Assembly (NCBI RefSeq): GCF_013359695.1
Contig: NZ_JABFMU010000022.1
Span: forward strand, 18,940-82,939
Direction of reading: 5' to 3'
Source: Pseudomonas sp. C2B4
Lineage (GTDB): Bacteria; Pseudomonadota; Gammaproteobacteria; Pseudomonadales; Pseudomonadaceae
DNA length: 64,000 nucleotides
Part shown: positions 45,382-54,602 of the stretch, in pieces
How the letters are laid out: every line of letters starts with the position of its first letter
Position numbering within the stretch: the stretch's first letter is position 1
Made by a program: the position numbers and the translations under genes
The notes under the pieces: model-generated
Seen by the model: only the letters and a program-made list of their open reading frames with translations
What the model was told of the DNA's origin: nothing
Databases searched by the model: none

Positions 45382-46248
45382 ATGATCAAGCGTATTTTCC
45401 TGGCTGCCTCCCTCGCTTTTGCCGCACAGGCCAACGCATCGACGCTGACGCTGGACGTCTACAACCCCGGCGACAAGGCGATTTTCCCGGTGACCTCGGT
45501 GCTGGTCAGCGGTGAGAAAGACGCGATCCTGGTGGATGCGCAATTCGGCAAATCCCAAGCCGAACAGGTGGTGGAAAAAATCCGCGCCAGTGGCAAGCAA
45601 CTGACCACCATCTACATCAGCCACGGTGACCCGGATTACTACTTCGGCCTCGACACCCTGACCGCCGCATTCCCCAAGGCCAAGGTGCTCGCCTCGCAGC
45701 CGACCGTTGATCACATCAAGCAAACCGTCGACGGTAAGCGGGCGTTCTGGGGGCCGAAGCTGGGGGCTGACGCGCCGGCCAAAACCATCGTGCCGGACGT
45801 GCTCAAGGGCGACAGCCTGATCCTTGAAGGGCAGAAATTGCAGGTGGTCGGCCTGCAAGGCAAACAACCGGATCGCAGTTTCGTCTGGATTCCGTCGATC
45901 AAGGCCGTGGTTGGTGGGGTGGTCGTGGCGGAAAACATCCATGTGTGGATGGCCGACACCCAGACTCCGCAGTCCCATGCCGATTGGCTGGCTACGCTGC
46001 ATGCCATCGAAACCCTGAAACCGGACACCATCGTCCCGGGTCACTACCTCGGCGAGAGTGCTCGATCCCTGGCCGCCGTGCAGTTCACCTCGGATTACAT
46101 CAAGGCCTTCGACGAAGAAACTGCCAAGGCCAAGGATTCCGCCGGATTGATCGCCGCGATGAAAAAACGTTACCCGACACTGGGCGAGGAAAGCTCGCTG
46201 GAGCTGAGCGCCAAGATCGCCAAGGGCGAGATGAAGTGGGGTGAATGA
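45382..46248 (+). CDS. Secreted metallo-beta-lactamase-fold protein with altered metal motif
   Basis: 288 residues. Signal peptide MIKRIFLAASLAFAAQANA; then an MBL fold beginning FPVTSVLVSGEKDAILVDAQFG. The usual HxHxDH metal motif reads ISHGDPDYYFG here, so the second His is Asp and the last His is Tyr; the later PGHYLGES keeps a His. Thus a hydrolase role is plausible but binuclear zinc chemistry is not certain. Start at the ATG 45382. Divergent from LysR. Confidence 0.82.
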   Translation: MIKRIFLAASLAFAAQANASTLTLDVYNPGDKAIFPVTSVLVSGEKDAILVDAQFGKSQAEQVVEKIRASGKQLTTIYISHGDPDYYFGLDTLTAAFPKAKVLASQPTVDHIKQTVDGKRAFWGPKLGADAPAKTIVPDVLKGDSLILEGQKLQVVGLQGKQPDRSFVWIPSIKAVVGGVVVAENIHVWMADTQTPQSHADWLATLHAIETLKPDTIVPGHYLGESARSLAAVQFTSDYIKAFDEETAKAKDSAGLIAAMKKRYPTLGEESSLELSAKIAKGEMKWGE

Positions 46249-46256
46249 ATTTATCC

Positions 46257-46394
46257 GTGGCGAGGGGATTCATCTGTGGCGAGGGGATTTATCCCCGCTC
46301 GGCTGCGAAGCAGTCGTCAAATCATTGCATGCGGTTTGACGTTGAAATGCTGGGGCTGCTTCGCAGCCCAACGGGGATAAATCCCCTCGCCACA
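46257..46394. repeat. Inverted repeat of the TGTGGCGAGGGG family
   Basis: Left arm GTGGCGAGGGGATT (partly duplicated at 46257 and 46276), inner arms CGGCTGCGAAGCAGTCG and GGGGCTGCTTCGCAGCCC, right arm GGGGATAAATCCCCTCGCCAC ending at 46394. Same family as 38749-38896. Confidence 0.85.
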
Positions 46395-46451
46395 AAAGCT
46401 CTTTCGCCTTCGAGATTTGCAATGACTGACCCAATCCAACTGGAGAACGCT

Positions 46452-47066
46452 ATGAGCAAAATCGCAATCATCGGTGCCACCGGTCGTGCCGGTAGCCAAC
46501 TGCTGGAAGAAGCCCTGCGTCGCGGTCACAGCGTCACCGCCATTGCTCGTGACACCTCAAGGATCGGCGCGCGAGACGGTGTGGTGAGCAAGGCTGTCGA
46601 TGCGCTGGATGCCGCCGCGTTGCAAGCGGCAATTGCCGGCCATGACGTGGTGATCAGCGCGGCGCATTTCGCGACGCTGCCTGCCAGTGCCGTCATCGGG
46701 CCGGTGAAGCAGGCCGGGGTCAAACGCCTGCTGGTGGTGGGCGGTGCCGGTTCTCTGTTGTTGCCGGACGGTACCCGGGTGATCGATAGCGCAGGCTTCC
46801 CGGCGGAGTACAAGGCAGAGGCGGGCGCGGGTGCCGAGTTCCTGGAGAATCTGCGTCAGGAAAAGTCGTTGGACTGGACCTTCCTGTCGCCGTCGGCGGA
46901 GTTTGTCGAAGGCGAGCGTACGGGGACTTTTCGGGTCGGCAAGGATGATTTGCTGGTGAGCAGCGCGGGGCGTAGCTGGATCACGTTCGCCGATTATGCG
47001 ATTGCGATGCTCGACGAAGTGGAGGCTCCGAAGCATTCGCGGCAGCGGTTTACCGTCGGGTATTGA
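46452..47066 (+). CDS. NAD(P)-binding oxidoreductase (NmrA/YwnB-like)
   Basis: 204-residue atypical SDR. N-terminal GATGRAGSQLLEEALRRGHSVTAIARD is the cofactor site; FLSPSAEFVEGERTGTFRVG and SWITFADYAIAMLDE are typical of the YhfK/YwnB group. No classical Tyr-Lys pair, so it may be a sensor or reductase. GGAG eight bases before the ATG. It follows the MBL-fold gene, separated by an inverted repeat. Confidence 0.82.
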   Translation: MSKIAIIGATGRAGSQLLEEALRRGHSVTAIARDTSRIGARDGVVSKAVDALDAAALQAAIAGHDVVISAAHFATLPASAVIGPVKQAGVKRLLVVGGAGSLLLPDGTRVIDSAGFPAEYKAEAGAGAEFLENLRQEKSLDWTFLSPSAEFVEGERTGTFRVGKDDLLVSSAGRSWITFADYAIAMLDEVEAPKHSRQRFTVGY

Positions 47067-47080
47067 ACAAGCAGATCCCC

Positions 47081-47170
47081 TGTGGGAGCGAGCCTGCTCG
47101 CGAAGACGGACTTACATTCAACAGCGATGTCGACTGTCAGGCCGCTTTCGCGAGCAGGCTCGCTCCCACA
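47081..47170. repeat. REP doublet (TGTGGGAGCGAGC type)
   Basis: Arms at 47081 and ending 47170 between the convergent reductase and LysR genes. Confidence 0.9.
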
Positions 47171-47193
47171 GGTTAAGCATCAAGCGTGCGGGC

Positions 47194-48075
47194 TCAGCGC
47201 GATTGCGCCTGCTCCACCAACCACCCCATCAACTCGCGCAACTTCGGCGAAGGCGCGGGTTTCTCCGGGAAAACCAGGTAATACGCCAGCCCCGTTTTCA
47301 CCTTCAATTCGAAGGGCATGACCAGCCGCCCGGCACTCAGGTCATCGCCAATCAACGACCAGTCGCCAATCGCCACCCCGGTGCCCTGGGACGCCATCGA
47401 CATCGCCAGATCCAGGGTTTCGAAATGCTGCCCCTTGGCGACATTGCTCAAATGCAAATCCGCGGCTTTCAACCAGGCCTTCCAGTCCCGTTCATCGCGG
47501 GTCGGGTGCAGCAGCAAATGTTGTTGCAGGTCCGCAGGCGTCTGCAAGGCCATGGGGCCTTCCAGCATGGGGCGCGAACAGACCGGCGTCAGTTGCTCGT
47601 CGAACAGGTGCCAGGAGGCCAGCGCACTGTCCGGCGGCGCCCCATACATCACCGCCGCGTCGAATTGCTCGAGATGAAAATCCACGCCGTGCTTGACCGT
47701 GGTAGTCAGCTCCACCGGAACGTCTGGCCGCTCTCTTTGCCATTGCAGCAGCCGTGGCAACAGCCAGCGCATGACGCAGGTCGGTGCCTTGAGTTGCAGG
47801 GTTTCGCGCTTCTCGCCGATCTGCTCCACCGCCTCGTCGATCAGGCCGAAAATCTGCTGGACCCGTGGCAGCCACTCCCGGCCCTCGGCGGTCAGGTCCA
47901 GGCCCCGGGCCTGGCGGATGAACAATTCATAACCCAGATGATCTTCCAGACCGGCGATCTGTCGGCTCACCGCGCCCTGGGTGATGTGCAGCTGCTCGGC
48001 GGCCCGGGTGAAGTTGCAGCACTGCGCGGTGATCAGAAAAGTGTGCAGCGCCGGCAGGGGAGGCAGTCGTTTCAT
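47194..48075 (-). CDS. LysR-family regulator (GcvA-like)
   Basis: 293 residues starting MKRLPPLPALHTFLITAQCCNFTRAAEQLHITQGAVSRQI, the GcvA/AmpR-type N-terminus. Divergent from the decarboxylase-aldehyde dehydrogenase genes across 159 bp, so it is the natural candidate regulator of the decarboxylase/ABC-importer island. Effector unknown. Confidence 0.9.
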   Translation of the reverse strand: MKRLPPLPALHTFLITAQCCNFTRAAEQLHITQGAVSRQIAGLEDHLGYELFIRQARGLDLTAEGREWLPRVQQIFGLIDEAVEQIGEKRETLQLKAPTCVMRWLLPRLLQWQRERPDVPVELTTTVKHGVDFHLEQFDAAVMYGAPPDSALASWHLFDEQLTPVCSRPMLEGPMALQTPADLQQHLLLHPTRDERDWKAWLKAADLHLSNVAKGQHFETLDLAMSMASQGTGVAIGDWSLIGDDLSAGRLVMPFELKVKTGLAYYLVFPEKPAPSPKLRELMGWLVEQAQSR

Positions 48076-48234
48076 TGGGATCCAAGGTATGACGTGAGGA
48101 CATGGCTAGTATGACTTTTTATCCATTGTTGCGGCTACGTGTCGCCCGTTCCAATGAGGCCATCCCTGGACCTGCGAATCCATCATAAACACAGCGCAGG
48201 CCCGGCGTCTCAAACGAACAAGAAGGGCAATGAC

Positions 48235-49872
48235 ATGGCGACGTGTGGCGAAGTATTGGTCAAGTTACTCGAAGGTTACGGAGTCGAGCAGGTATTCGGC
48301 ATTCCGGGTGTTCATACCGTGGAGCTGTATCGCGGGCTGGCCCGTTCGAGCATCAACCACGTCACCCCGCGCCACGAGCAGGGCGCCGGCTTCATGGCCG
48401 ACGGTTACGCCCGCACGAGCGGCAAGCCGGGTGTGTGCTTCATCATCACCGGCCCTGGCATGACCAACATCACCACCGCGATGGGCCAGGCCTACGCCGA
48501 TTCGATCCCGATGCTGGTGATCTCCAGCGTGCAGACCCGCAACCAGCTGGGTGGCGGTCGCGGCAAGCTGCATGAGCTGCCAAACCAGAGCGCGCTGGTC
48601 GGCGGCGTGGCGGCGTTTTCCCACACCCTGATGTCGGCGTCCGAACTGCCGGGCGTGCTGGCCCGCGCCTTTGCGCTGTTCCAGGCCGGTCGTCCGCGTC
48701 CGGTGCACATCGAAATTCCGTTGGACGTATTGGTTGAAGAAGCCGATGAGCTGCTCGCCAGCGTCCCGGTCAACATCGACCGCGCCGGTGCCGCACCGAC
48801 CGCCGTGAGCCGCATGACCGAACTGCTGGCCGGCGCCAAGCGTCCATTGATCCTGGCCGGTGGCGGCGCCATCGATGCCGCCGCCGAGCTGACCGAACTG
48901 GCCGAACTGCTCGACGCCCCAGTCGCGCTGACCATCAATGCCAAAGGCATGCTCGAATCCGCTCACCCGCTGCTGATCGGTTCGACCCAGAGCCTGGTCG
49001 CGACCCGTGCGCTGGTCGCCGAAGCCGACGTGGTATTGGCCATCGGCACTGAACTGGCCGAGACCGACTATGACGTCACCTTCAAAGGTGGTTTCGAGAT
49101 TCCTGGCAAGCTGCTGCGTGTCGACATCGACCCGGACCAGACCGTGCGCAACTACCCGCCGCACGTCGCCCTGGTGGCTGACTCGCGCAACGCCGCCCAG
49201 GCCTTGCTCAGTGCGTTGTCGCACAAATCCCTGGCCGAACGCCGCAACGATTGGGGCCAGGTACGTGCCGCTCGCCTGCGCGAAGAACTGGCCGCCACTT
49301 GGGACGTTCCGACCCTGGCCCAGACACGCTTCCTGGAAACCGTGTTGCACGAACTGCCGGACGCCGCCTTCGTCGGTGATTCGACCCAACCGGTGTACAC
49401 CGGCAACCTGACGTTCAACCCGGAGCGTCCGCGTCGCTGGTTCAACTCGTCCACCGGCTACGGCACTCTCGGTTATGCCTTGCCGGCGGCGATTGGCGCC
49501 TGGCTCGGCGGCAGTGTCGAAGGCGGTGCACGTCCGCCCGTGGTGTGCCTGATCGGCGACGGTGGCCTGCAGTTCACCCTGCCGGAATTGGCCAGCGCCG
49601 TTGAAGCGCAGACCCCGGTCATCGTGCTGCTGTGGAATAACCAGGGCTACGAAGAGATCAAGAAATACATGGTCAACCGCGCCATCGAGCCGGTCGGCGT
49701 CGACATTTACACCCCGGACTTCATCGGTGTCGCCAAGGCCCTGGGCTGCGCCGCCGAAGCGGTCAGCGATGTCGAGCAACTGCGCAGCGCACTGCGTGTC
49801 GCGACTGATCGCCAGGGCCCGACCCTGATCGAAATCGACCAGACCCTGTGGACCCAGGCGGTGTCGAAATGA
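48235..49872 (+). CDS. ThDP-dependent decarboxylase, AruI-like (5-guanidino-2-oxopentanoate decarboxylase)
   Basis: 545 residues with the acetolactate-synthase-like three-domain layout: PYR domain with the catalytic Glu in TPRHEQGAGFMADGYAR, central FAD-type domain, PP domain with ThDP motif GDGGLQFTLPELASAVEAQ...NNQGYEEIK. Overall it most resembles AruI, the 2-ketoarginine decarboxylase of the arginine transaminase pathway; this is by recollection, not search. The product would be 4-guanidinobutyraldehyde, which suits the overlapping aldehyde dehydrogenase. No aruH transaminase is near. Confidence 0.82.
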   Translation: MATCGEVLVKLLEGYGVEQVFGIPGVHTVELYRGLARSSINHVTPRHEQGAGFMADGYARTSGKPGVCFIITGPGMTNITTAMGQAYADSIPMLVISSVQTRNQLGGGRGKLHELPNQSALVGGVAAFSHTLMSASELPGVLARAFALFQAGRPRPVHIEIPLDVLVEEADELLASVPVNIDRAGAAPTAVSRMTELLAGAKRPLILAGGGAIDAAAELTELAELLDAPVALTINAKGMLESAHPLLIGSTQSLVATRALVAEADVVLAIGTELAETDYDVTFKGGFEIPGKLLRVDIDPDQTVRNYPPHVALVADSRNAAQALLSALSHKSLAERRNDWGQVRAARLREELAATWDVPTLAQTRFLETVLHELPDAAFVGDSTQPVYTGNLTFNPERPRRWFNSSTGYGTLGYALPAAIGAWLGGSVEGGARPPVVCLIGDGGLQFTLPELASAVEAQTPVIVLLWNNQGYEEIKKYMVNRAIEPVGVDIYTPDFIGVAKALGCAAEAVSDVEQLRSALRVATDRQGPTLIEIDQTLWTQAVSK

Positions 49873-51317
49873 CGTTTCCAACAACCCTCGACGGTCTGTT
49901 CATCGACGGTAAATGGTCGGCTGGCAACGAACATCTGCGCGTGATCAACCCTGCGACCGAAGCGCTCCTGACCACCGTCGTGGGCGGTGATGAGCAAGCG
50001 GTCGATCAGGCCGTCGGCGCGGCGACCCGAGCGTTCGTCGATTGGTCGAAAACCACGGGTGCCGAGCGCGGCGCGATCCTGCGCAAGATCGCCGCAGGCG
50101 TGCAGGCCGGCCGTGAGCAGTTGATGCACTTGCAATCGAGCAACAACGGCAAGCCACAGTTCGAAGCGGCCATCGACGTCGATGACGTGATCGCCACCTT
50201 CGAATACTACGCGGGCCTGGCGGAAGGCCTGGACGCGAAACAGGACAGTGCCGTTGAGTTGCCGAGCGACGACTTCAGCGCTCGTCTGCGTCGCGAGCCG
50301 TGCGGCGTGGTTGGCCTGATCGTGCCGTGGAATTTCCCGATGGTCACCACCGCGTGGAAACTCGCCCCGGCCCTGGCCGCCGGTTGCTGCGTCGTGCTCA
50401 AACCTTCGGAAGTGACGCCACTGCCGGAACTGGAACTGGCGGCGATCATTGCTGACGCCGGTCTGCCTGCCGGTGTGTTCAACGTGGTGTGCGGCACCGG
50501 CCTGGCTGTTGGCGCACCACTGTCGGCGGACCCGCGCATCGCCAAGATTTCCTTCACAGGCAGCAATGCGGTGGGCGTGCAGGTCATGCAACGCGCAGCG
50601 GAAACCGTCAAAGGCGTCAGCCTGGAACTGGGTGGCAAATCATCGCTGCTGGTATTGGCCGATGCCGATATCGAGCTGGCGGTGGAAGTGGCTTGCGGTG
50701 GTGGTTTCTTCAACGCCGGGCAAATGTGTTCCGCCACCAGCCGCGTGCTGGTCGCCGATGAACTGGCCGATGAATTCCTGTCCCGTTTGAAGGTTCGCGC
50801 CGAAGCGATTCGCGTGGCCGACCCGTTCGACCCGAACGTGGAGATGGGCGCGCTGGTCAATCAGGCGCAATACCAGCGTGTGCTCGGCCACATCGATCGG
50901 GGTTTGAGCGCAGGCGCCAGGTTGGTTTGCGGCGGAAATCGTCCGGCGGATCTGCCGCGCGGATATTTTTTGCAGCCGACCATTTTCACCGACGTGCCCC
51001 TCGACAGTGCGCTGTGGTGCGAAGAGATTTTCGGCCCGGTGATCTGCGTGCGCCGATTTGCCTCGGAAGCCGAAGCCATTGCCCTGGCCAACGACAGTCA
51101 ATTCGGTCTGGTCGCCAGCGTCGTCACGCGCAATGCCGAAACGGCGGATCGCGTCGCCAACGCCTTGCAGGCGGGGCTTGTGTGGATCAATGCGCCGCAG
51201 GTGATCTTCCCGCAGACCGCCTGGGGTGGCTACAAACAGAGCAGCATCGGCCGCGAATTGGGGCCGTGGGGCTTGCAGGCTTTCCAGGAAATCAAACACG
51301 TGATTCGCGCCGTCTGA
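49869..51317 (+). CDS. Aldehyde dehydrogenase, probably for 4-guanidinobutyraldehyde
   Basis: 482-residue NAD(P)-dependent ALDH. Cofactor site FTGSNAVG, catalytic Glu in LELGGKS, catalytic Cys in GQMCSATSR, EEIFGPV, all intact. It overlaps the decarboxylase by four bases (ATGA), so the two act in sequence: decarboxylase product to carboxylic acid. KauB-like or betaine-aldehyde-type substrates cannot be excluded. Followed by a hairpin before the ABC importer genes. Confidence 0.88.
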   Translation: MTFPTTLDGLFIDGKWSAGNEHLRVINPATEALLTTVVGGDEQAVDQAVGAATRAFVDWSKTTGAERGAILRKIAAGVQAGREQLMHLQSSNNGKPQFEAAIDVDDVIATFEYYAGLAEGLDAKQDSAVELPSDDFSARLRREPCGVVGLIVPWNFPMVTTAWKLAPALAAGCCVVLKPSEVTPLPELELAAIIADAGLPAGVFNVVCGTGLAVGAPLSADPRIAKISFTGSNAVGVQVMQRAAETVKGVSLELGGKSSLLVLADADIELAVEVACGGGFFNAGQMCSATSRVLVADELADEFLSRLKVRAEAIRVADPFDPNVEMGALVNQAQYQRVLGHIDRGLSAGARLVCGGNRPADLPRGYFLQPTIFTDVPLDSALWCEEIFGPVICVRRFASEAEAIALANDSQFGLVASVVTRNAETADRVANALQAGLVWINAPQVIFPQTAWGGYKQSSIGRELGPWGLQAFQEIKHVIRAV

Positions 51318-51335
51318 CGGCACGAAAAAGGTGAG

Positions 51336-51360
51336 CGCATGCCTCGTGTTGAGGCATGCG
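51336..51360 (+). terminator. Hairpin between aldehyde dehydrogenase and ABC importer genes
   Basis: Perfect 10-bp stem CGCATGCCTC / GAGGCATGCG with loop GTGTT, without a T-run. Acts as a stabiliser or attenuating element rather than a clear terminator. Confidence 0.5.
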
Positions 51361-51534
51361 TTGATGTCATGGCTCCAATGAGTTTTTTTCGATAGTCAGG
51401 TGTTTTGCACGACCTCAGGATGAACCCGTCGGCACAGCTCAAGCCCCGTGAATACAAGGGTTTGACGCTTACAGGGCCGCGCAGTTGCACGGTTGCTACC
51501 AGTCTCATACTTACAAAAATAATGGGAGTCCGTA

Positions 51535-52638
51535 ATGGGCGAGCACGATCTGAACAGACGTCAATTCATCAAGACCGTGGGCGTAGCCTCGGTTGCCGCG
51601 GCGGCCATGAGCCTGCCGTTCGTCAAGGCCAACGCCAGTGATACCCGCTTCCAAGGCAAGACCCTGCGCCTGCTGACCTGGTCCGATGACACCGGCCTGG
51701 CCGCACTGCGCAACATCGCTGCGACGTTCGAAGACAAGTACGGCTGCAAAGTCATCGCCGACCGCACCGGCAGTACCTCGGAAATGGTCGCCAAACTCAA
51801 GGCCGGCGGTGATCGTCCGCAGTACGACATCATCACCCTGGCAGGCGTCGGCGCCGAAGGTCTGGCCGCTGCCAACCTGCTGGAAAAACCCGACCTCAAC
51901 CGCATTCCCAACCTGGTCGATGTACCGGAGAAATACCGCACCGGCGCCAATGGCCACGGTATCGGTTACCTGCTCTGGTGCAACAGCCTGGTCTACAGCA
52001 CCCGCACCATCAAGGAAGCGCCGACCAGCTACGCCGCCCTGTGGGACGCCGACCTGTCGCCGAACATCTTCCTGCCGCCGCCGAACTGGACCGAGGCCAT
52101 GGACCTGATCATCATCGCCGCCAAACTGGCCGGTGGTGACGAGCACAACATTGAGCCGGGCTTCAAGAAGCTCGCCGAGCTCAAGGATCGCGTAGTGACC
52201 CTGGGGGAAAACCCGAACCAGATCGCCGAGCTGTTCCGCACCGGTTCCCTGGACATGGGCGGCCTGTACGCACCGGCCTTCTTCCCGAAACAGATCCGCG
52301 ATCCGAACTACGGCCTGGGCGCGACCTTCGGCATGAAGGAAGGTTTCTACACCGACCTGATGCTCTCGGTGATGCCAAAGAACCGTCCAGGCGATACCGA
52401 TCTGGCCTACGCCTTCATCAACCACTCTCTGGACCCGCTGGTGCAGGGCAAGATGGCCGAAGACATCTACAACGGTCCGGTCAACGCCAAGGCGATCATC
52501 TCCGCCGAAGCGCGCAAGAGCCCGTACATCCTTACGCCGGAGCAGATCTCCGAGAAGGCGATCATGCACGACAACGCCTTCCTGGCCACCGTGCATGACC
52601 AATGGATTCGTCGTTACACGGAAATCTTTTCTTCCTGA
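51535..52638 (+). CDS. ABC importer substrate-binding protein, polyamine/opine type
   Basis: 367 residues with a twin-arginine signal (NRRQFIKTVGVASVAAAAM) ending AxA near 34, and a PotD/PotF-like fold (LRLLTWSDDTGLAALRNIAATFEDKYGC; GVGAEGLAAANLLEKPDLNRIPNL). The first gene of the importer. Tat export is unusual for this class and suggests folding before export. Ligand likely a guanidino or polyamine-like compound, given the AruI-like gene; not proven. GGGAGT precedes the ATG. Confidence 0.88.
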   Translation: MGEHDLNRRQFIKTVGVASVAAAAMSLPFVKANASDTRFQGKTLRLLTWSDDTGLAALRNIAATFEDKYGCKVIADRTGSTSEMVAKLKAGGDRPQYDIITLAGVGAEGLAAANLLEKPDLNRIPNLVDVPEKYRTGANGHGIGYLLWCNSLVYSTRTIKEAPTSYAALWDADLSPNIFLPPPNWTEAMDLIIIAAKLAGGDEHNIEPGFKKLAELKDRVVTLGENPNQIAELFRTGSLDMGGLYAPAFFPKQIRDPNYGLGATFGMKEGFYTDLMLSVMPKNRPGDTDLAYAFINHSLDPLVQGKMAEDIYNGPVNAKAIISAEARKSPYILTPEQISEKAIMHDNAFLATVHDQWIRRYTEIFSS

Positions 52639-52678
52639 TTGAGTGACGAACACAAGCCCTTCAAACACCGAAGATCCC

Positions 52679-52768
52679 TGTAGGAGTGAGCCTGCTCGCG
52701 ATAGCACACTGACATTCACCATCAATGTCAGCTGACAGATCGCCATCGCGAGCAGGCTCACTCCTACA
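52679..52768. repeat. REP doublet (TGTAGGAGTGAGC variant)
   Basis: Complementary arms at 52679 and ending 52768, inside the ABC operon between the binding protein and first permease. Confidence 0.88.
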
Positions 52769-52832
52769 AGGGATTGGGGTGGTATGAGTTCACTGTGTTT
52801 GCCAGCTGCTTTCCATTGACGAGACCCTTGCT

Positions 52833-53741
52833 ATGGAACACCAACCTCTGACCCATCCGGTGAGTGCCGCCCCCGTGCGCGCCGATCGGGGTGTTTCGCC
52901 GACGACGCGTGCCTGGTTTTTCCTCACGCCGTCGATGCTGTTTCTGGGTGTATTGATTGCCGCCAGCCTGCTGGTACTGCGCATGAGCGTGGGCACCAAG
53001 GGCGCGGAATGGTCCGGGTTCAGCCTGGCCAGTTATGCCCAATTGCTGGAACCCTACTACCTCAAATCCCTGATGCTGACCCTGCGTCTGGCGCTGATCA
53101 GTGCGGTGATCGCCGTGGTGCTGGCGATTCCGGTGGCCTACACCATGTCGCGCCTGACTTCGCCGTTCGTGCGTCGGATTTTCCTCGCCGCGGTGCTGCT
53201 GCCATTGCTGGTCAACCTGCTGCTGCAAAGCTACGGCTGGCTGGTGATCCTCGGCCCGGGCGGCATGCTTAACCAGACGCTGATGGGCCTGGGCCTGATC
53301 AAGCGCCCGATCATGCTCCTGTACAACCAGAACGGCGTGTTGATGGGCCTGGTGCAAACCGCCTTCCCGCTGGCCGTGCTGCCGATTGCCAGCGCCATGC
53401 GCGGCGTCGCCCGCAGCTACGAAGAAGCGGCCGCCACCCTGGGCGCCAGTCGCTTGCAGGTGTTCCGCCAAGTGGTGTTGCCGATGAGTCTGCCGGGAAT
53501 CATCACCGGTGCGACCCTGGTGTTCGCCTACAACGCCAGCAGCTTTGTGGTGCCTTTGCTACTTGGCGGCCGTCGCGTGCCGATGCTGGCGGTGATGGTG
53601 CATGACCAGATCGCTCCGCTGATGAACTGGCCCGCCGCGTCTGCCGCCGGTGTGGTGCTGATTGTCACCACGCTCGCGATCATGACTTTGTCCGAATACA
53701 TCACCGGCCGTCGTCGGCGCATGCTGGAGGCTTCGCAATGA
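52833..53741 (+). CDS. ABC importer permease (PotB-like)
   Basis: 302 residues, six TM helices, with the EAA loop YEEAAATLGASRLQVFRQVVLPMSLPGIITG. The longer N-terminal cytoplasmic part and first helix are of PotB type. A four-base overlap (ATGA) with the second permease. Confidence 0.92.
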   Translation: MEHQPLTHPVSAAPVRADRGVSPTTRAWFFLTPSMLFLGVLIAASLLVLRMSVGTKGAEWSGFSLASYAQLLEPYYLKSLMLTLRLALISAVIAVVLAIPVAYTMSRLTSPFVRRIFLAAVLLPLLVNLLLQSYGWLVILGPGGMLNQTLMGLGLIKRPIMLLYNQNGVLMGLVQTAFPLAVLPIASAMRGVARSYEEAAATLGASRLQVFRQVVLPMSLPGIITGATLVFAYNASSFVVPLLLGGRRVPMLAVMVHDQIAPLMNWPAASAAGVVLIVTTLAIMTLSEYITGRRRRMLEASQ

Positions 53742-54586
53742 GTACCCTGATCAAGAAGCGCCAGTCGCTGCTGCCGGGGGACACCGGCAAGTTCGCCGGT
53801 ATCCTCTCCGGATTCATCCTGCTGTTGGCGGTGTTGCCGATCCTGACCATGATCGTCATGTCCTTCAGCGGTGCGTCGAACCTCGACTTCCCGCCCAGCA
53901 GCTACAGCCTGCAGTGGTACAAGGCCGCGTGGCACACCTTCGTGTCGCCGGACGCCAGCGACGTGCTGAGCCTCGGCCAGGCCATGGCCACCAGCCTGCT
54001 GGTGTCGTGCCTGACCATGATCTTCGCCACATTGATCGCGGTGCCCGCGGCTTACGCGCTGACCCGTTGCGAGTTCCGCGGCAAGGCCGTGGCACTGCAA
54101 CTGATGTCGCTGCCGCTGGTGTTCCCGATGGTGGTGCTGGGCCTGGCGTTGCTGCTGGTGTTCGACAGCCTGCCGTTTCACATGACCACCTCGCGCCTGG
54201 TGATCGCTCACGTGATCCTCGCCTTGCCGTTCGTGGTGAAAAACTGCACGGCGGCCATGCTGTCCATCGGCAGCGAAGTCGAAGAGGCCGCGCAAATGCT
54301 CGGCGCCTCACCGCTGCGGGCGATTGTCGACGTGGTGGTGCCGTTGATGAAGTCGGGGATCCTGGCGGGCATGCTGCTGGCGTTCATCGTCTCGTTCAAC
54401 GAATTCACCGTGACCTATTTCCTCTACACCATCGACGTGATGACCGTGCCGATCTGGATGTACAGCCGCACCGTGTCTTCGCTCGACCCAACCGTATTTT
54501 CGTTTGCCGTGCTGATCGTGCTGATCGACTTCGTCCTGATCTGGGCGCTGGAGAAGCTGGTTGGTGAAGGTGGCGTTTCGTTCTGA
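53738..54586 (+). CDS. ABC importer permease (PotC-like)
   Basis: 282 residues, six TM helices, EAA loop VEEAAQMLGASPLRAIVDVVVPLMKSGILAG. Second transmembrane half of the heterodimeric channel. 16 bp before the ATPase. Confidence 0.92.
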   Translation: MSTLIKKRQSLLPGDTGKFAGILSGFILLLAVLPILTMIVMSFSGASNLDFPPSSYSLQWYKAAWHTFVSPDASDVLSLGQAMATSLLVSCLTMIFATLIAVPAAYALTRCEFRGKAVALQLMSLPLVFPMVVLGLALLLVFDSLPFHMTTSRLVIAHVILALPFVVKNCTAAMLSIGSEVEEAAQMLGASPLRAIVDVVVPLMKSGILAGMLLAFIVSFNEFTVTYFLYTIDVMTVPIWMYSRTVSSLDPTVFSFAVLIVLIDFVLIWALEKLVGEGGVSF

Positions 54587-54602
54587 TTTCTTGAGGTGAT
54601 TT

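Noticed and set aside
48265..49884. 539-residue minus-strand frame opposite the decarboxylase
   Set aside because: Antisense shadow; sense-strand motifs of a ThDP enzyme are complete.
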